From JBBSEX01 sp038239345 (GTDB lineage Bacteria > Acidobacteriota > Terriglobia > Bryobacterales > Bryobacteraceae), in contig JBBSEX010000024.1 in assembly GCA_038239345.1 (NCBI GenBank), positions 6,141 to 70,140 of the forward strand: DNA of 64,000 nt. Reading direction: 5' to 3'. Below, one piece after another: positions 8,327-16,388 of this stretch. Under the pieces are notes generated by a model. It searched no databases and had not been told where the DNA came from. It worked only from the letters and a program-made list of their open reading frames with translations. Position numbers and translations under genes: made by a program. The first letter of the stretch is position 1. The number at the start of each line of letters is the position of its first letter.

Positions 8327-8549
8327 GAAGCTACCTATTGCCGGGTGGAACGTCCCTGGCGCATACCTGTTTCGGAAGCTCCCTGCCCCGAGGAGACGTA
8401 CCCTTATCTTCGGTTTGTGACGGTATTGCTCGGATCAGCGTCGAACCGTATATCAGGGTCGAATGCGTCTATGTCGGCCACGCCGGTTCTGCGAAGGCAA
8501 TCACACAAAATCCTATTCGTACTTGCCTCCATCCCCGGCGATGGTGCTT

Positions 8550-8741
8550 TCACGCATCCAGGAGGGCCTGAATGATGGCACGCCGGTCTTGTTTCCATCT
8601 GTCGAGTATCTCGGTGACGGCTCGGCGAAGAAGCTCGGTTCTCGTCGTCCGCTGTATTGCCGCTGCCTCAGATAGTTGGCGTAGGCTTTCCCGATCCAGA
8701 CGGACACTTGTGGGGATCAATTCATTGTTCTTCGTTTTCAT
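8550..8741 (-). CDS. Ribbon-helix-helix (Arc/CopG-like) protein
   Basis: A 63-residue basic protein. TSVRLDRESLRQLSEAA is a classic ribbon-helix-helix start (strand, then helix), followed by TRTELLRRAVTEILDRW as the second helix. Such proteins act as dimeric repressors, antitoxins or plasmid copy-control regulators. It lies 23 bp downstream of the Rep_trans-like gene on the same strand, so copy-control or relaxosome regulation is a reasonable guess. No toxin partner is visible beside it. The ATG start has no strong ribosome site. Confidence 0.7.
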   Translation of the reverse strand: MKTKNNELIPTSVRLDRESLRQLSEAAAIQRTTRTELLRRAVTEILDRWKQDRRAIIQALLDA

Positions 8742-8764
8742 AATTGTGTTGATGTGGTGATTTA

Positions 8765-9856
8765 CTATGCGACACGTCTATTGTTATAGGCCATCGCCAT
8801 TTGCTCGTCTTGCTCGAAGAGATCATCCAGGTTGGCATGGGACCCTAACAGTTGGGTCGTGAAGTTACGCTGATATACTTTCGCCAGTTCGCTTGTAGTC
8901 GGCAGAGGCACGACCGGCTTGGACAGAATGTGATCCAGAATGCCGAAGACTTCTTTAGGATTCTTACCTTCTCGTTGGATGCGACGGCTTGCTTCTGCCC
9001 GTCCGTGTTGCCGGATCATCGTTAGCGCAAAAGCCGCATTCATGCGCCGATTGAGAGTTCCTTCCAATTCGTAGATTTGTTCTGGAGTCACGTCATAGCT
9101 CGGCTCGATCTCAACTAATGAAAACGGTACATAGTTTGCGCCGTTCTGGAACAACAAACCGAGGGTCCCAAGCTCCCGAGGAACGCCTTTCCCGAATAGA
9201 CTTCGCTCGAATCGGACCCAGGATTTCGGGACTTGAGAGCCGGGGTGATCAATCTTCAACTTCGCCGACTTGTCGTAAACCCTAATAAAATCTTTGGACT
9301 TTGACGATCCGAAGTACATCGTTTCGCAAGGCCCATACTCACGACGCTGAACTTGAAACTTGTCGGCAGTGCGATTCGGGTTTGAGTATTGCGCCGCCCT
9401 GCGTTTGTTTCTGACACGGACGCTCTCACGAAGGCGGTCGATGCTTGTTCCACCGATGATGTCAGCGACTAGATCGATTCGGTAGACACGTAAGGCCATC
9501 ACGTCGGTGTCGGTAATCTTCTGCAACGTGGCGATGATTTCGTCTCGGTTCAGTGTGCCAACTCCAACGAACTCGACCTTTCGCCATTTCGGAAAGTCGG
9601 GGTGGTGGAGGATGATTGGTAAGCCAAAAGACCGATAGTCTTCCCTCGGTCTTCCAAGATTCGGATGTTGACGCCGCAGCTTCTCGAACGATTTGCTAAA
9701 CGGTGCAGGCCCCAGGTTCAGATAGAGGGCATCTAACCCGCACGGTCGGGCTGGCAGGGTTTGGGCCGGGTTGTATTGCAGTATCACGCACGTATTTAGC
9801 GATTCGGCCATTCCTGCCGTCTCGTTTGCTTTGATGTAAGTAGTTTTCGATAACAT
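8765..9856 (-). CDS. Rep_trans-like rolling-circle replication initiator
   Basis: A 363-residue protein with the hallmarks of the Rep_trans family (plasmid pT181-type Rep, ICE Orf20 relaxase/initiators). A catalytic-type RIDLVADI strand lies at about 125, then TMYFGSSKSKDFIRVYDKSAKL near 180-200, then SWVRFERSLFGKG near 220. These match the family pattern RxDLxxD...TxYxGSxxS...RxYDK...WxRxE. It would nick a double-strand origin to start rolling-circle replication, or mobilise the island. The catalytic tyrosine cannot be fixed with confidence. The ATG at 9856 has only non-coding sequence upstream, the probable place for an origin. Confidence 0.75.
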   Translation of the reverse strand: MLSKTTYIKANETAGMAESLNTCVILQYNPAQTLPARPCGLDALYLNLGPAPFSKSFEKLRRQHPNLGRPREDYRSFGLPIILHHPDFPKWRKVEFVGVGTLNRDEIIATLQKITDTDVMALRVYRIDLVADIIGGTSIDRLRESVRVRNKRRAAQYSNPNRTADKFQVQRREYGPCETMYFGSSKSKDFIRVYDKSAKLKIDHPGSQVPKSWVRFERSLFGKGVPRELGTLGLLFQNGANYVPFSLVEIEPSYDVTPEQIYELEGTLNRRMNAAFALTMIRQHGRAEASRRIQREGKNPKEVFGILDHILSKPVVPLPTTSELAKVYQRNFTTQLLGSHANLDDLFEQDEQMAMAYNNRRVA

Positions 9857-10198
9857 TGTCCTTTCTCGCCGCTGGCGGTGCCGTCACGTTTGCCAGCGAC
9901 ACATCTATCCTCCTCCTGTTCTTAAATCTGTCAAGTGCGTCCCCCGACGCCCCGCCAGCGGCCTCTTCGACAGGCGACCGGGACCCAACGAGTCGGAAGC
10001 AAAAGCACGCCTCCACCATCCCATCCCAACTGCCAAAACTACTCGCATCCGGACCCGAGGAACGGCTGATGGGCGAAGGTCTTTACCGGCCTTCCGATCT
10101 GTCAAGTGGTGTGACAGAGCCGTGTCGAACTGACGCTAAATACTCAAGAAAATTCGATTGATGTACCTACTGGCAGCGGAGTTCCCGAAGCCAAGGAC
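9857..10198. other. Non-coding region, possible replication origin
   Basis: These 342 bp upstream of the Rep-like gene hold no convincing gene. The 12-mer ATCTGTCAAGTG is repeated at 9926-9937 and 10097-10108 in the same orientation. Together with the neighbouring initiator gene this suggests binding repeats or a divergent promoter region. Origin function is inference. Confidence 0.3.
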
Positions 10199-10552
10199 TT
10201 GGAAATGGAACAACAGAAATCAAACAAAACACGAAAGCGTCACGTCGCCACAACGCCGCACACGCAAAAGCCCCCGAGCAAAGGAATCGACATGGACGAG
10301 TTGCTTGAAGTGCTGATGAACGTCAGCGCCGAAGATCATGTTGTGCTGGAGTGGGCATATCTCACGATGGACGAACATCAGATCAAACGTTCACTTGCTG
10401 AGGCAAGACGAACTGTAGCCGCAGCCCTTGAACATGACGATGTAGCTCAACTCTTAACCGAGGCGAGTGTTCGAGCACTCTTCAGGGGCGCTCGATGGGT
10501 ACGCCTGGAGCAGGCACGGCACCCTGACGGCCCTGCTCGAAAAATACGCTGA
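10199..10552 (+). CDS. Hypothetical protein, 3' end possibly fused at inversion junction
   Basis: An open frame of 117 residues: a basic, low-complexity N-terminus (about 30 residues) and then a helical, acidic middle (DMDELLEVLMNVSAEDHVV). No family recognised. Its last ~20 codons run through sequence that, in the next frame, is the beginning of the displaced HsdR C-terminus, so its natural C-terminus is probably lost. If the inferred inversion is undone, its 3' part would come from the present tail of hsdR. Whether it is expressed is unknown. Confidence 0.4.
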   Translation: MEMEQQKSNKTRKRHVATTPHTQKPPSKGIDMDELLEVLMNVSAEDHVVLEWAYLTMDEHQIKRSLAEARRTVAAALEHDDVAQLLTEASVRALFRGARWVRLEQARHPDGPARKIR

Positions 10553-10706
10553 CCACGGCACCGATCAGTTTTCCATTCCAGACATCTTGGAAGTACCGCC
10601 GATTTCGGACTACGGCAATGTGATGGAGATCGCCAGCTACTTTGGTGGTCCTGAGCAGTTGAGGACAGCAGTGAACGAGATGCAGCGGATTCTGTACGCT
10701 GCATAG
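10494..10706 (+). pseudogene. hsdR: Displaced C-terminal fragment of HsdR
   Basis: From about 10494 the frame reads LTALLEKYADHGTDQF, then ISDYGNVMEIASYFGG and ends with NEMQRILYAA. This is the conserved C-terminal module of EcoEI-type HsdR proteins, which directly follows a 'FFDKYGxEAR' segment such as the one where the minus-strand hsdR breaks off. The first codons also show a one-base frame slip: 'EQAR' is readable in the adjacent frame. The fragment is followed 10 bp later by the hsdM-side operon, the expected place for the end of hsdR. An upstream GTG at 10467 could allow a separate small peptide, but no good start is apparent. Confidence 0.7.
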
Positions 10707-10716
10707 GACTGAAAAT

Positions 10717-11463
10717 ATGCCATCACCCAACGAGCAAATCGCTTACCGCCCTCTGCTTCGACTGTCTTTGTACGGAGCGGACGAGACGTTGCACTCAATG
10801 CTCCAATTCTCTCGGTTCCTATACGAGTTCAACTTGCTCTACGAAGTCTGTCGCTTGGTAACCGATCCTCGATACAAAGAATTTCAATTCCCTCAGTACA
10901 CATTCCATCGCCAAAAAAGCCCCCTCGATCCTCACCATCGGCTCCTGGTAGACCGTATCCGTCAAGAATCTCCCTGGCAAATTGCAGTTTCAGCCTTGGC
11001 TGATCCGCAGATGATTGCGGCGGCAGCAGGTCTACTAACTTGGCTTGGAAAGGGGGTGTTCATTGGTACAGCGTACAGTTGGCTGCTGGACCAGGAGAAG
11101 AAACGTATCGAATTGAAGAAGTCGAAACAAGACCTCCGCAAAGGCGAGGTTGAAATCGAGAAGAGCAACTTGGAGCTTGAGAAGGTTCGGCACGAAATTG
11201 AAACCTTGAAGCTCGGAAATGAAGAGAAGCGTAGAGCGCTGATCGTACCAGAGCCTCCGAGCATAATCGAGATGCCTTCTCGGATGGCATTAGAAATGGT
11301 AGGCGCAGAAGTTGACCCACGAGCGCTACAGAGGAAGCTCGATCAACGAAGGGCGACGAAGTTTGCGGAGCGATCGGCGCACATTTTGGAAAGTCTTGAT
11401 TTCAAGAGCGACAAGGTAGAGGCGGAATTTGTAGTACGAACAAAAGACCATGAGATCAGGTAA
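10717..11463 (+). CDS. Membrane-anchored coiled-coil protein in the hsdMS operon
   Basis: A 248-residue protein of unknown family. Residues ~88-125 contain a hydrophobic stretch (MIAAAAGLLTWLGKGVFIG) that may cross the membrane. Residues ~125-175 are strongly charged with heptad-like leucines (KSNLELEKVRHEIETLKL), a predicted coiled coil. The gene starts 10 bp after the HsdR C-terminal fragment. Its 3' end overlaps the probable original hsdM start at 11451, so it belongs to the restriction operon. Proteins inserted between hsd genes are often accessory or defence factors; nothing more specific can be said. Confidence 0.65.
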   Translation: MPSPNEQIAYRPLLRLSLYGADETLHSMLQFSRFLYEFNLLYEVCRLVTDPRYKEFQFPQYTFHRQKSPLDPHHRLLVDRIRQESPWQIAVSALADPQMIAAAAGLLTWLGKGVFIGTAYSWLLDQEKKRIELKKSKQDLRKGEVEIEKSNLELEKVRHEIETLKLGNEEKRRALIVPEPPSIIEMPSRMALEMVGAEVDPRALQRKLDQRRATKFAERSAHILESLDFKSDKVEAEFVVRTKDHEIR

Positions 11464-11523
11464 GCAACAACCACTCACAACGGCCCAACAGCTTGGGAGC
11501 CTCATCAATCCGCACGAGACACT

Positions 11524-13002
11524 ATGCAGAAAGACAAGGGGTTGAACGGAGACCTCGACCGGCTCCCAATGCTGACGTGGATCATGTTCTTGAAGTTTCT
11601 GGACGATCTCGAACAAATCCACGAGCAGAAGGCCAAGGTCGCCGGAAAACCGCACAAGCCTATCATTCAGCCACCCTACCGATGGCGGGATTGGGCAGCG
11701 AAAGAAGACGGCATCACCGGCGACGATCTGATCCGATTCATCAACCAGCAGGAAGCGACACGCCCGGATGGAACGAAAGGCATGGGGCTGTTCGAGTACC
11801 TGCGCCAGCTTCGGGGCATCAATGGCGGCAAGGATCAGCGGGATGTGATCGCCAATATTTTCCGTGGCGTCAACAATCGCATGACCAGCGGATTTCTGTT
11901 GCGGGAGGTCATCAACAAGGTCAACGGAATCCATTTCAGTTCATCCGAAGAAATTCATACTCTCAGTCATTTGTACGAGTCGATGCTGAAGGAGATGAGA
12001 GACGCCGCTGGCGATTCCGGCGAGTTCTACACGCCACGAGCCGTCGTTCGCTTTATGGTTGAGGTTCTGAATCCTCGACTCGGAGAGGCGACGTGGGACC
12101 CCGCTTGCGGAACTGGTGGATTCCTGGTTGAATCGTTTTCCCATCTGAGCAAGCAAGCTAAGACCGTTCGGGACCGGCAGATTCTCCAAACGGAAAGCAT
12201 CATCGGCGGCGAAGCGAAGCCACTGCCGTATTTGCTTGCTCAAATGAACCTATTGCTTCATGGAATCGAAGCACCGAATCTAACTCCGACGAATAGCTTG
12301 GCCGTGCCACTCCGAGAGATTGGCGACCGGGACCGGGTGGATGTGATCGTGACGAATCCTCCGTTCGGCGGCGAGGAGGAGAAGGGCATCCAGAGCAACT
12401 TCCCCGACGACAAGCAAACGTCCGAAACGGCTCTGTTGTTCCTGATGCTCATCATGCGAAAGTTGCGACGAGCACCGAAGCCGGGACGGGCCGGTGTGGT
12501 CGTGCCAAACGGAACTCTCTTCGGTGACGGTGTGTGCGCCCGGATCAAGGAAGAGTTGCTGAAGGACTTCAATCTTCACACCATCGTGCGCTTGCCCAAC
12601 GGCGTGTTCGCTCCCTACACAAGCATTCCCACGAATCTGCTCTTCTTTGATCGCACCGGCCCAACCAAGGAAATCTGGTACTACGAACAACCGTTACCGG
12701 AAGGACGCAAGAATTACACCAAGACACAGCCGATTCAGTTTGAAGAATTCGCAGACTGCATCGCATGGTGGAAGGATCGCAGCGAGAATGATCGGGCGTG
12801 GAGGGTGCCGGTCGCTTCGGTGCTCAAATACGACGACGAGAATCGCTTGGGCTCAGTCAATCTTGATGTGAAGAACCAGAAGGGCACGGTCGATTTCGAG
12901 CACCTGCCACCAGCGCAATTGGTGGATGACATCATCGCTAAAGAGCGGAAGATTTTGGAGATTCTTGGGGAGATCAAATCGTCCTTAGGGGCCGCTCTAT
13001 GA
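11524..13002 (+). CDS. hsdM: Type I restriction-modification methyltransferase subunit
   Basis: Adenine-N6 methyltransferase subunit of the type I system; with HsdS it methylates the target and with HsdR it restricts. SAM motif DPACGTGGF begins at Asp192 and catalytic NPPF at Asn278. The helical N-terminal HsdM domain starts abruptly at MQKDKGLNGDLDRLPM. In homologs about 24 residues precede this. Here ATG 11451 reads a fitting N-terminus ending QQLGSLI at about 11506, and the frame then must slip one base to continue SARDTMQKDKG. One missing base near 11508 therefore separates the original start from the body. The ATG at 11524 may allow a slightly short but nearly complete enzyme. The 3' end overlaps hsdS by 4 bp. 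Confidence 0.92.
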   Translation: MQKDKGLNGDLDRLPMLTWIMFLKFLDDLEQIHEQKAKVAGKPHKPIIQPPYRWRDWAAKEDGITGDDLIRFINQQEATRPDGTKGMGLFEYLRQLRGINGGKDQRDVIANIFRGVNNRMTSGFLLREVINKVNGIHFSSSEEIHTLSHLYESMLKEMRDAAGDSGEFYTPRAVVRFMVEVLNPRLGEATWDPACGTGGFLVESFSHLSKQAKTVRDRQILQTESIIGGEAKPLPYLLAQMNLLLHGIEAPNLTPTNSLAVPLREIGDRDRVDVIVTNPPFGGEEEKGIQSNFPDDKQTSETALLFLMLIMRKLRRAPKPGRAGVVVPNGTLFGDGVCARIKEELLKDFNLHTIVRLPNGVFAPYTSIPTNLLFFDRTGPTKEIWYYEQPLPEGRKNYTKTQPIQFEEFADCIAWWKDRSENDRAWRVPVASVLKYDDENRLGSVNLDVKNQKGTVDFEHLPPAQLVDDIIAKERKILEILGEIKSSLGAAL

Positions 13003-14180
13003 GGCCATGGCCGGTCGTCCCGCTCGGAGGCCTACTGACGAAATCAGAAGAATGGGTGAAATTAGATCCACTCGCAACAATTACCCAGGTTCGAGTTCAG
13101 TGGTGGGGCCAAGGCGCTGTAGTGAGAAAAACAGCCACTGCTGCGGAGTTAGGTTCCGATAAGTGGCTTTCGATTCGTTGGAATCAGTTCCTCATCTCAC
13201 GCATTGACGCCCGAAAGGGGGCTGCGGGGATCGTGCCTCGTAACTTGCATGGTGCCTTCGTCAGTAACGATTTTCCTGCCTTCAATATCGACACCGAAAG
13301 ACTTGAGCCACAGTTTCTCGATTGGTACTCAAAGACCGCACGTTTCGTGGAAGACTGTAATTCCGCCAGCGAAGGGACCACTAACAGGGTTAGGTTGAAA
13401 GAGGATCGCTTCTCTGCGATGCGTGTGCCGCTTCCGCCGCTTGAAGAGCAGCGGCGGATTGTGGGTCGTATAGAAGCTCTGAACGAGAAAATTAAGAACA
13501 CCCGCCAGATTTCAGGGCAGCTTGAAGAGGCCAGAAGAAAACTGTGGATGGTCCTCGCACGGGAATGTCTCATTCGTATCGGGGCCGCTCATCCAACGCC
13601 GCTCAAAGAATTGGTCACGCTGATAGGTGGTGGCACTCCGTCCAAAGGAAACCCGGAGTTCTGGCAAGGGAAGTTCCCGTGGGTCAGCCCGAAAGACATG
13701 AAGCGTCGCACGATTCGAGATTCGGCGGATCACATCTCCGACTCAGCCATCAATGGTTCAGCGGCGAAGCTGATTGAGCCTGGAGCAGTTCTCATCGTCG
13801 TTCGTGGGATGATCCTCGCTCATACGGTTCCATCCGCAGTGTTGGCCGTTCCAGCCACCATCAATCAAGATATGAAGGCATTGGTGCCACGGTCGGGACT
13901 ATCCCCGGAATTTCTGTCAATGTACCTGTGGGCTTTCAATACCGAATTGCTGGCCCTAGTTGAACGGTCCACGCATGACACCCGGAAGCTCGAAACAAAG
14001 AATCTCCTGGGTTTTCCAGTGGTTGTTCCGCCACCTGACGTGCAAGAAGCAGTCTGCAATAAACTGCGCCAACTCGAAGATCAGGTGAATCAGATCGCCG
14101 GTCATCGGCGAGCGGCGATGAGGGAAATCGAAGCACTGATGCCGTCGATCTTAAATCAAGCCTTTTCCGGCCAACTCTGA
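12999..14180 (+). CDS. hsdS: Type I restriction system specificity subunit
   Basis: DNA-recognition subunit with two target recognition domains. Each half ends in a conserved motif: VPLPPLEEQRRIVGRIEAL near residue 145 and VVVPPPDVQEAVCNKL near 350, each followed by a coiled-coil spacer helix. The second domain opens with the typical TLIGGGTPSKGNPEFW and the line 'FPWVSPKDMK'. Length 393 aa is normal and both halves are intact. It overlaps hsdM by ATGA, so the two are translationally coupled. The recognised sequence cannot be predicted. Confidence 0.93.
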   Translation: MRPWPVVPLGGLLTKSEEWVKLDPLATITQVRVQWWGQGAVVRKTATAAELGSDKWLSIRWNQFLISRIDARKGAAGIVPRNLHGAFVSNDFPAFNIDTERLEPQFLDWYSKTARFVEDCNSASEGTTNRVRLKEDRFSAMRVPLPPLEEQRRIVGRIEALNEKIKNTRQISGQLEEARRKLWMVLARECLIRIGAAHPTPLKELVTLIGGGTPSKGNPEFWQGKFPWVSPKDMKRRTIRDSADHISDSAINGSAAKLIEPGAVLIVVRGMILAHTVPSAVLAVPATINQDMKALVPRSGLSPEFLSMYLWAFNTELLALVERSTHDTRKLETKNLLGFPVVVPPPDVQEAVCNKLRQLEDQVNQIAGHRRAAMREIEALMPSILNQAFSGQL

Positions 14181-14190
14181 GGATCACCAG

Positions 14191-15105
14191 ATGCCAATTC
14201 CTGATTACCAATCGCTGATGCTGCCGGTCCTGCGACTCGTTGGAGATCGCCAGGAACATCCAGTGGCGCAGTTGCGAAGTCAAATCGCCGAGCAACTGAA
14301 ATTAACGGAAGAGGAGTTGTCGCAGCGCTTGGCAAGCGACTCGCAATCGGTATTTGCAAGTCGGGTCGCCTGGGCTGTTCAGTACCTCAAACAAGCAGGC
14401 GTGCTTCTCGGCATCCGTCGTGGTGTGTACCAAATCACGGATAGAGGACTGTCGCTCTTGACCGGCAAGCCCTCCGAAATAACTGTGAAGACGTTGCGCC
14501 AGTTTCCCGAGTTCGCAGAGTTCGAGGGCAAAGGTTCGGTGTCCGGGCCGACGAATGAATCGGTGGCAACGTTAAGCGAAAGTAAATCCACGCCCGAAGA
14601 ATCGCTGGAGAACAGCTATCAAGTTCTCCGTGATGCGCTGGCCCATGATGTGTTGGAGGCGATCAAGAACGGGACTCCTGCCGCCTTTGAGCAGATCGTG
14701 GTGGACCTGCTGGTGGCGATGGGATACGGCGGCTCCGTCGAAGATGCCGGTAGGGTCGTCGGCAAATCCGGCGACGGCGGCATCGACGGCATCATCAAGC
14801 AAGACAAATTGGGACTGGATGCGATCTACGTTCAGGCGAAACGGTGGGGCAATGTTGTCGGTAGCCCGGAGGTCATGAAATTCTCAGGCAGTCTCACGAA
14901 AAAGCACGCCAACCGAGGCGTCTTCATCACAACCTCGTCGTTCACCAAAGATGCCACGGAATTCGTGGAGGAGATGCCTCAGAAGATTGTACTGATCGAC
15001 GGGAAGCAACTCGCTTCTCTGATGATCGAGCACGACGTTGGCGTGTCGCCGACGAGGACGTACACCCTGAAGCGGCTGGATCAGGACTACTTCGACAACT
15101 TGTAG
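14191..15105 (+). CDS. mrr: Mrr-type restriction endonuclease
   Basis: A 304-residue protein with an N-terminal winged-helix domain of Mrr_N type (residues ~1-95, with SRVAWAVQYLKQAG and RRGVYQITDRG). The C-terminal Mrr catalytic domain of PD-(D/E)xK fold covers ~165-290: FEQIVVDLLVAMGYGG, then GKSGDGGIDG with the metal-binding Asp, then the QAK active-site strand. Mrr proteins are type IV enzymes that cut modified DNA in E. coli; here the target is unknown. It starts 10 bp after hsdS and closes the operon. Its presence beside a Mom-like modification enzyme raises the question of how self-damage is avoided. Confidence 0.88.
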   Translation: MPIPDYQSLMLPVLRLVGDRQEHPVAQLRSQIAEQLKLTEEELSQRLASDSQSVFASRVAWAVQYLKQAGVLLGIRRGVYQITDRGLSLLTGKPSEITVKTLRQFPEFAEFEGKGSVSGPTNESVATLSESKSTPEESLENSYQVLRDALAHDVLEAIKNGTPAAFEQIVVDLLVAMGYGGSVEDAGRVVGKSGDGGIDGIIKQDKLGLDAIYVQAKRWGNVVGSPEVMKFSGSLTKKHANRGVFITTSSFTKDATEFVEEMPQKIVLIDGKQLASLMIEHDVGVSPTRTYTLKRLDQDYFDNL

Positions 15106-15127
15106 GGCCGAGTGCGAATCGGTTTGG

Positions 15128-15535
15128 TCAACCGGCCCGACCGGCTACAGAAATCGCTTTCAACATCATGTTCTTCATCTCTTCAGGGCCGACGAGCGCT
15201 TTGAGAAACATGCAGAACTGCATCGGGCGGAATTTGAGGAGATCGATCACCTTGGCGCAATCTTCCGGGCTGAGCGTGTCCCGGTCAGCGATCACTGGCT
15301 CAGTGTCAAAATCGGCGAAGCCCCACTTGAGCGCCGAGGCCACTCGCCACACGTACCGTTTCTCCAGCGGCAGTTTCGACAGAGCCTCCAGATGCGGCTG
15401 AATATCAGCGCCTTGCATGGAGGCCATGATGAATTCGAGATACGGCTCCATGTCGGGCGAACTTGCGAGTTCGCTGGCTCCCTCCTCTTGCCGAAGCTCG
15501 TTGATTGGGATTCGTTTGGGCTTCTCGTCGCTCAT
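15128..15535 (-). CDS. Hypothetical acidic protein
   Basis: A 135-residue soluble protein; the ATG at 15535 is preceded by a strong AGGAGG about 9 bases upstream, which fixes this start against longer readings. An N-terminal polar stretch (MSDEKPKRIPINELRQEEG) leads into a helical domain with RPMQFCMFLKALVGPEEMK near the end. No family recognised. It is divergent from the next gene (103 bp apart) and convergent with mrr. Confidence 0.65.
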   Translation of the reverse strand: MSDEKPKRIPINELRQEEGASELASSPDMEPYLEFIMASMQGADIQPHLEALSKLPLEKRYVWRVASALKWGFADFDTEPVIADRDTLSPEDCAKVIDLLKFRPMQFCMFLKALVGPEEMKNMMLKAISVAGRAG

Positions 15536-15637
15536 TTTGTTCCGCCTCCTCGTGTAACGCTCAGTGTATCGAACGGCCCCAGCGATAGAATGGCGGATGG
15601 TGGCAGAAATTATTGAGGCTGTGCCCGACACGATACG

Positions 15638-16273
15638 ATGAGTGAACCCTACGAGTACGAAGAACAGCAGGCATACGAGGATTTTGTCAATCAAATCCTC
15701 AAGGAGCACGGCGACGAGCTTTTTGACGAGCATTACCAGGAGGCTGTTCAGCAGTTCACCGACGAACGATTGAAATCGTACTACCTGAAGAATCCGGCGA
15801 TGGCAAGACCGGCCATCGAAATGTTCGATGAAGCGGTCGCCCTGAAGCAAGGTCATCCGAAGGCTGCTTTTCTATTTTTCATGATCGCTGCTGAGATCAC
15901 GGTCAATCAGTTGTTAGTACGCCCCATCGTCAATGGACTTGTCCACAACGAGGCCGTCGCAGATATGGTCGTTAAGCTCACACCCTACACCGGCTCTGAG
16001 AACTTCAAGGACCTGCTCTTCGACATCCTCAGCAAACTCGTCGGCATCGACATGACCAAGCACCGACGAGACGGATCGAAGCTCTCGTTGTGGAATGAAT
16101 GGAGGGGGCTTCAGAAGGAACGAAACTTCTTAGTTCACGGCGGGGCCGACCCGTCAGCCGAGGGTCTAAAACTGGCGGAAGGAGTCGCCTTGGAACTTCT
16201 TCGTGTGCTGTATCCGAGGGTTCTGGAGAAGCTCGGGCTGAAAGTGAACGGGTACTTGTTGATTGAGGGGTAG
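15638..16273 (+). CDS. HEPN-like protein with RNFLVHG motif
   Basis: A 211-residue helical protein. The first ~60 residues are acidic. The C-terminal half contains WNEWRGLQKERNFLVHGG, an R-N-x3-H arrangement like the catalytic R-x4-6-H motif of HEPN ribonuclease or RNA-binding domains, and a hydrophobic helix AAFLFFMIAAEITVNQLL before it. HEPN proteins are frequent in defence islands and toxin modules; no MNT antitoxin partner is visible, so a stand-alone or structural role is equally possible. It is the last gene before the putative right end of the island. Confidence 0.65.
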   Translation: MSEPYEYEEQQAYEDFVNQILKEHGDELFDEHYQEAVQQFTDERLKSYYLKNPAMARPAIEMFDEAVALKQGHPKAAFLFFMIAAEITVNQLLVRPIVNGLVHNEAVADMVVKLTPYTGSENFKDLLFDILSKLVGIDMTKHRRDGSKLSLWNEWRGLQKERNFLVHGGADPSAEGLKLAEGVALELLRVLYPRVLEKLGLKVNGYLLIEG

Positions 16274-16388
16274 GGCTGGCCGGTATCTTCCGTGACATGT
16301 GTTCAAGATGATTCCCACTGTCGAACGAAGCTCCCTCTGCGGGTCAAAAACGCACTGCGACCCGGTGACCAGCAGCCAAACTTTCTTC

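Noticed and set aside
9856..10161. Open frame of 101 codons upstream of the Rep-like gene
   Set aside because: It overlaps the Rep start region, is low in complexity and has no family features; more likely non-coding.
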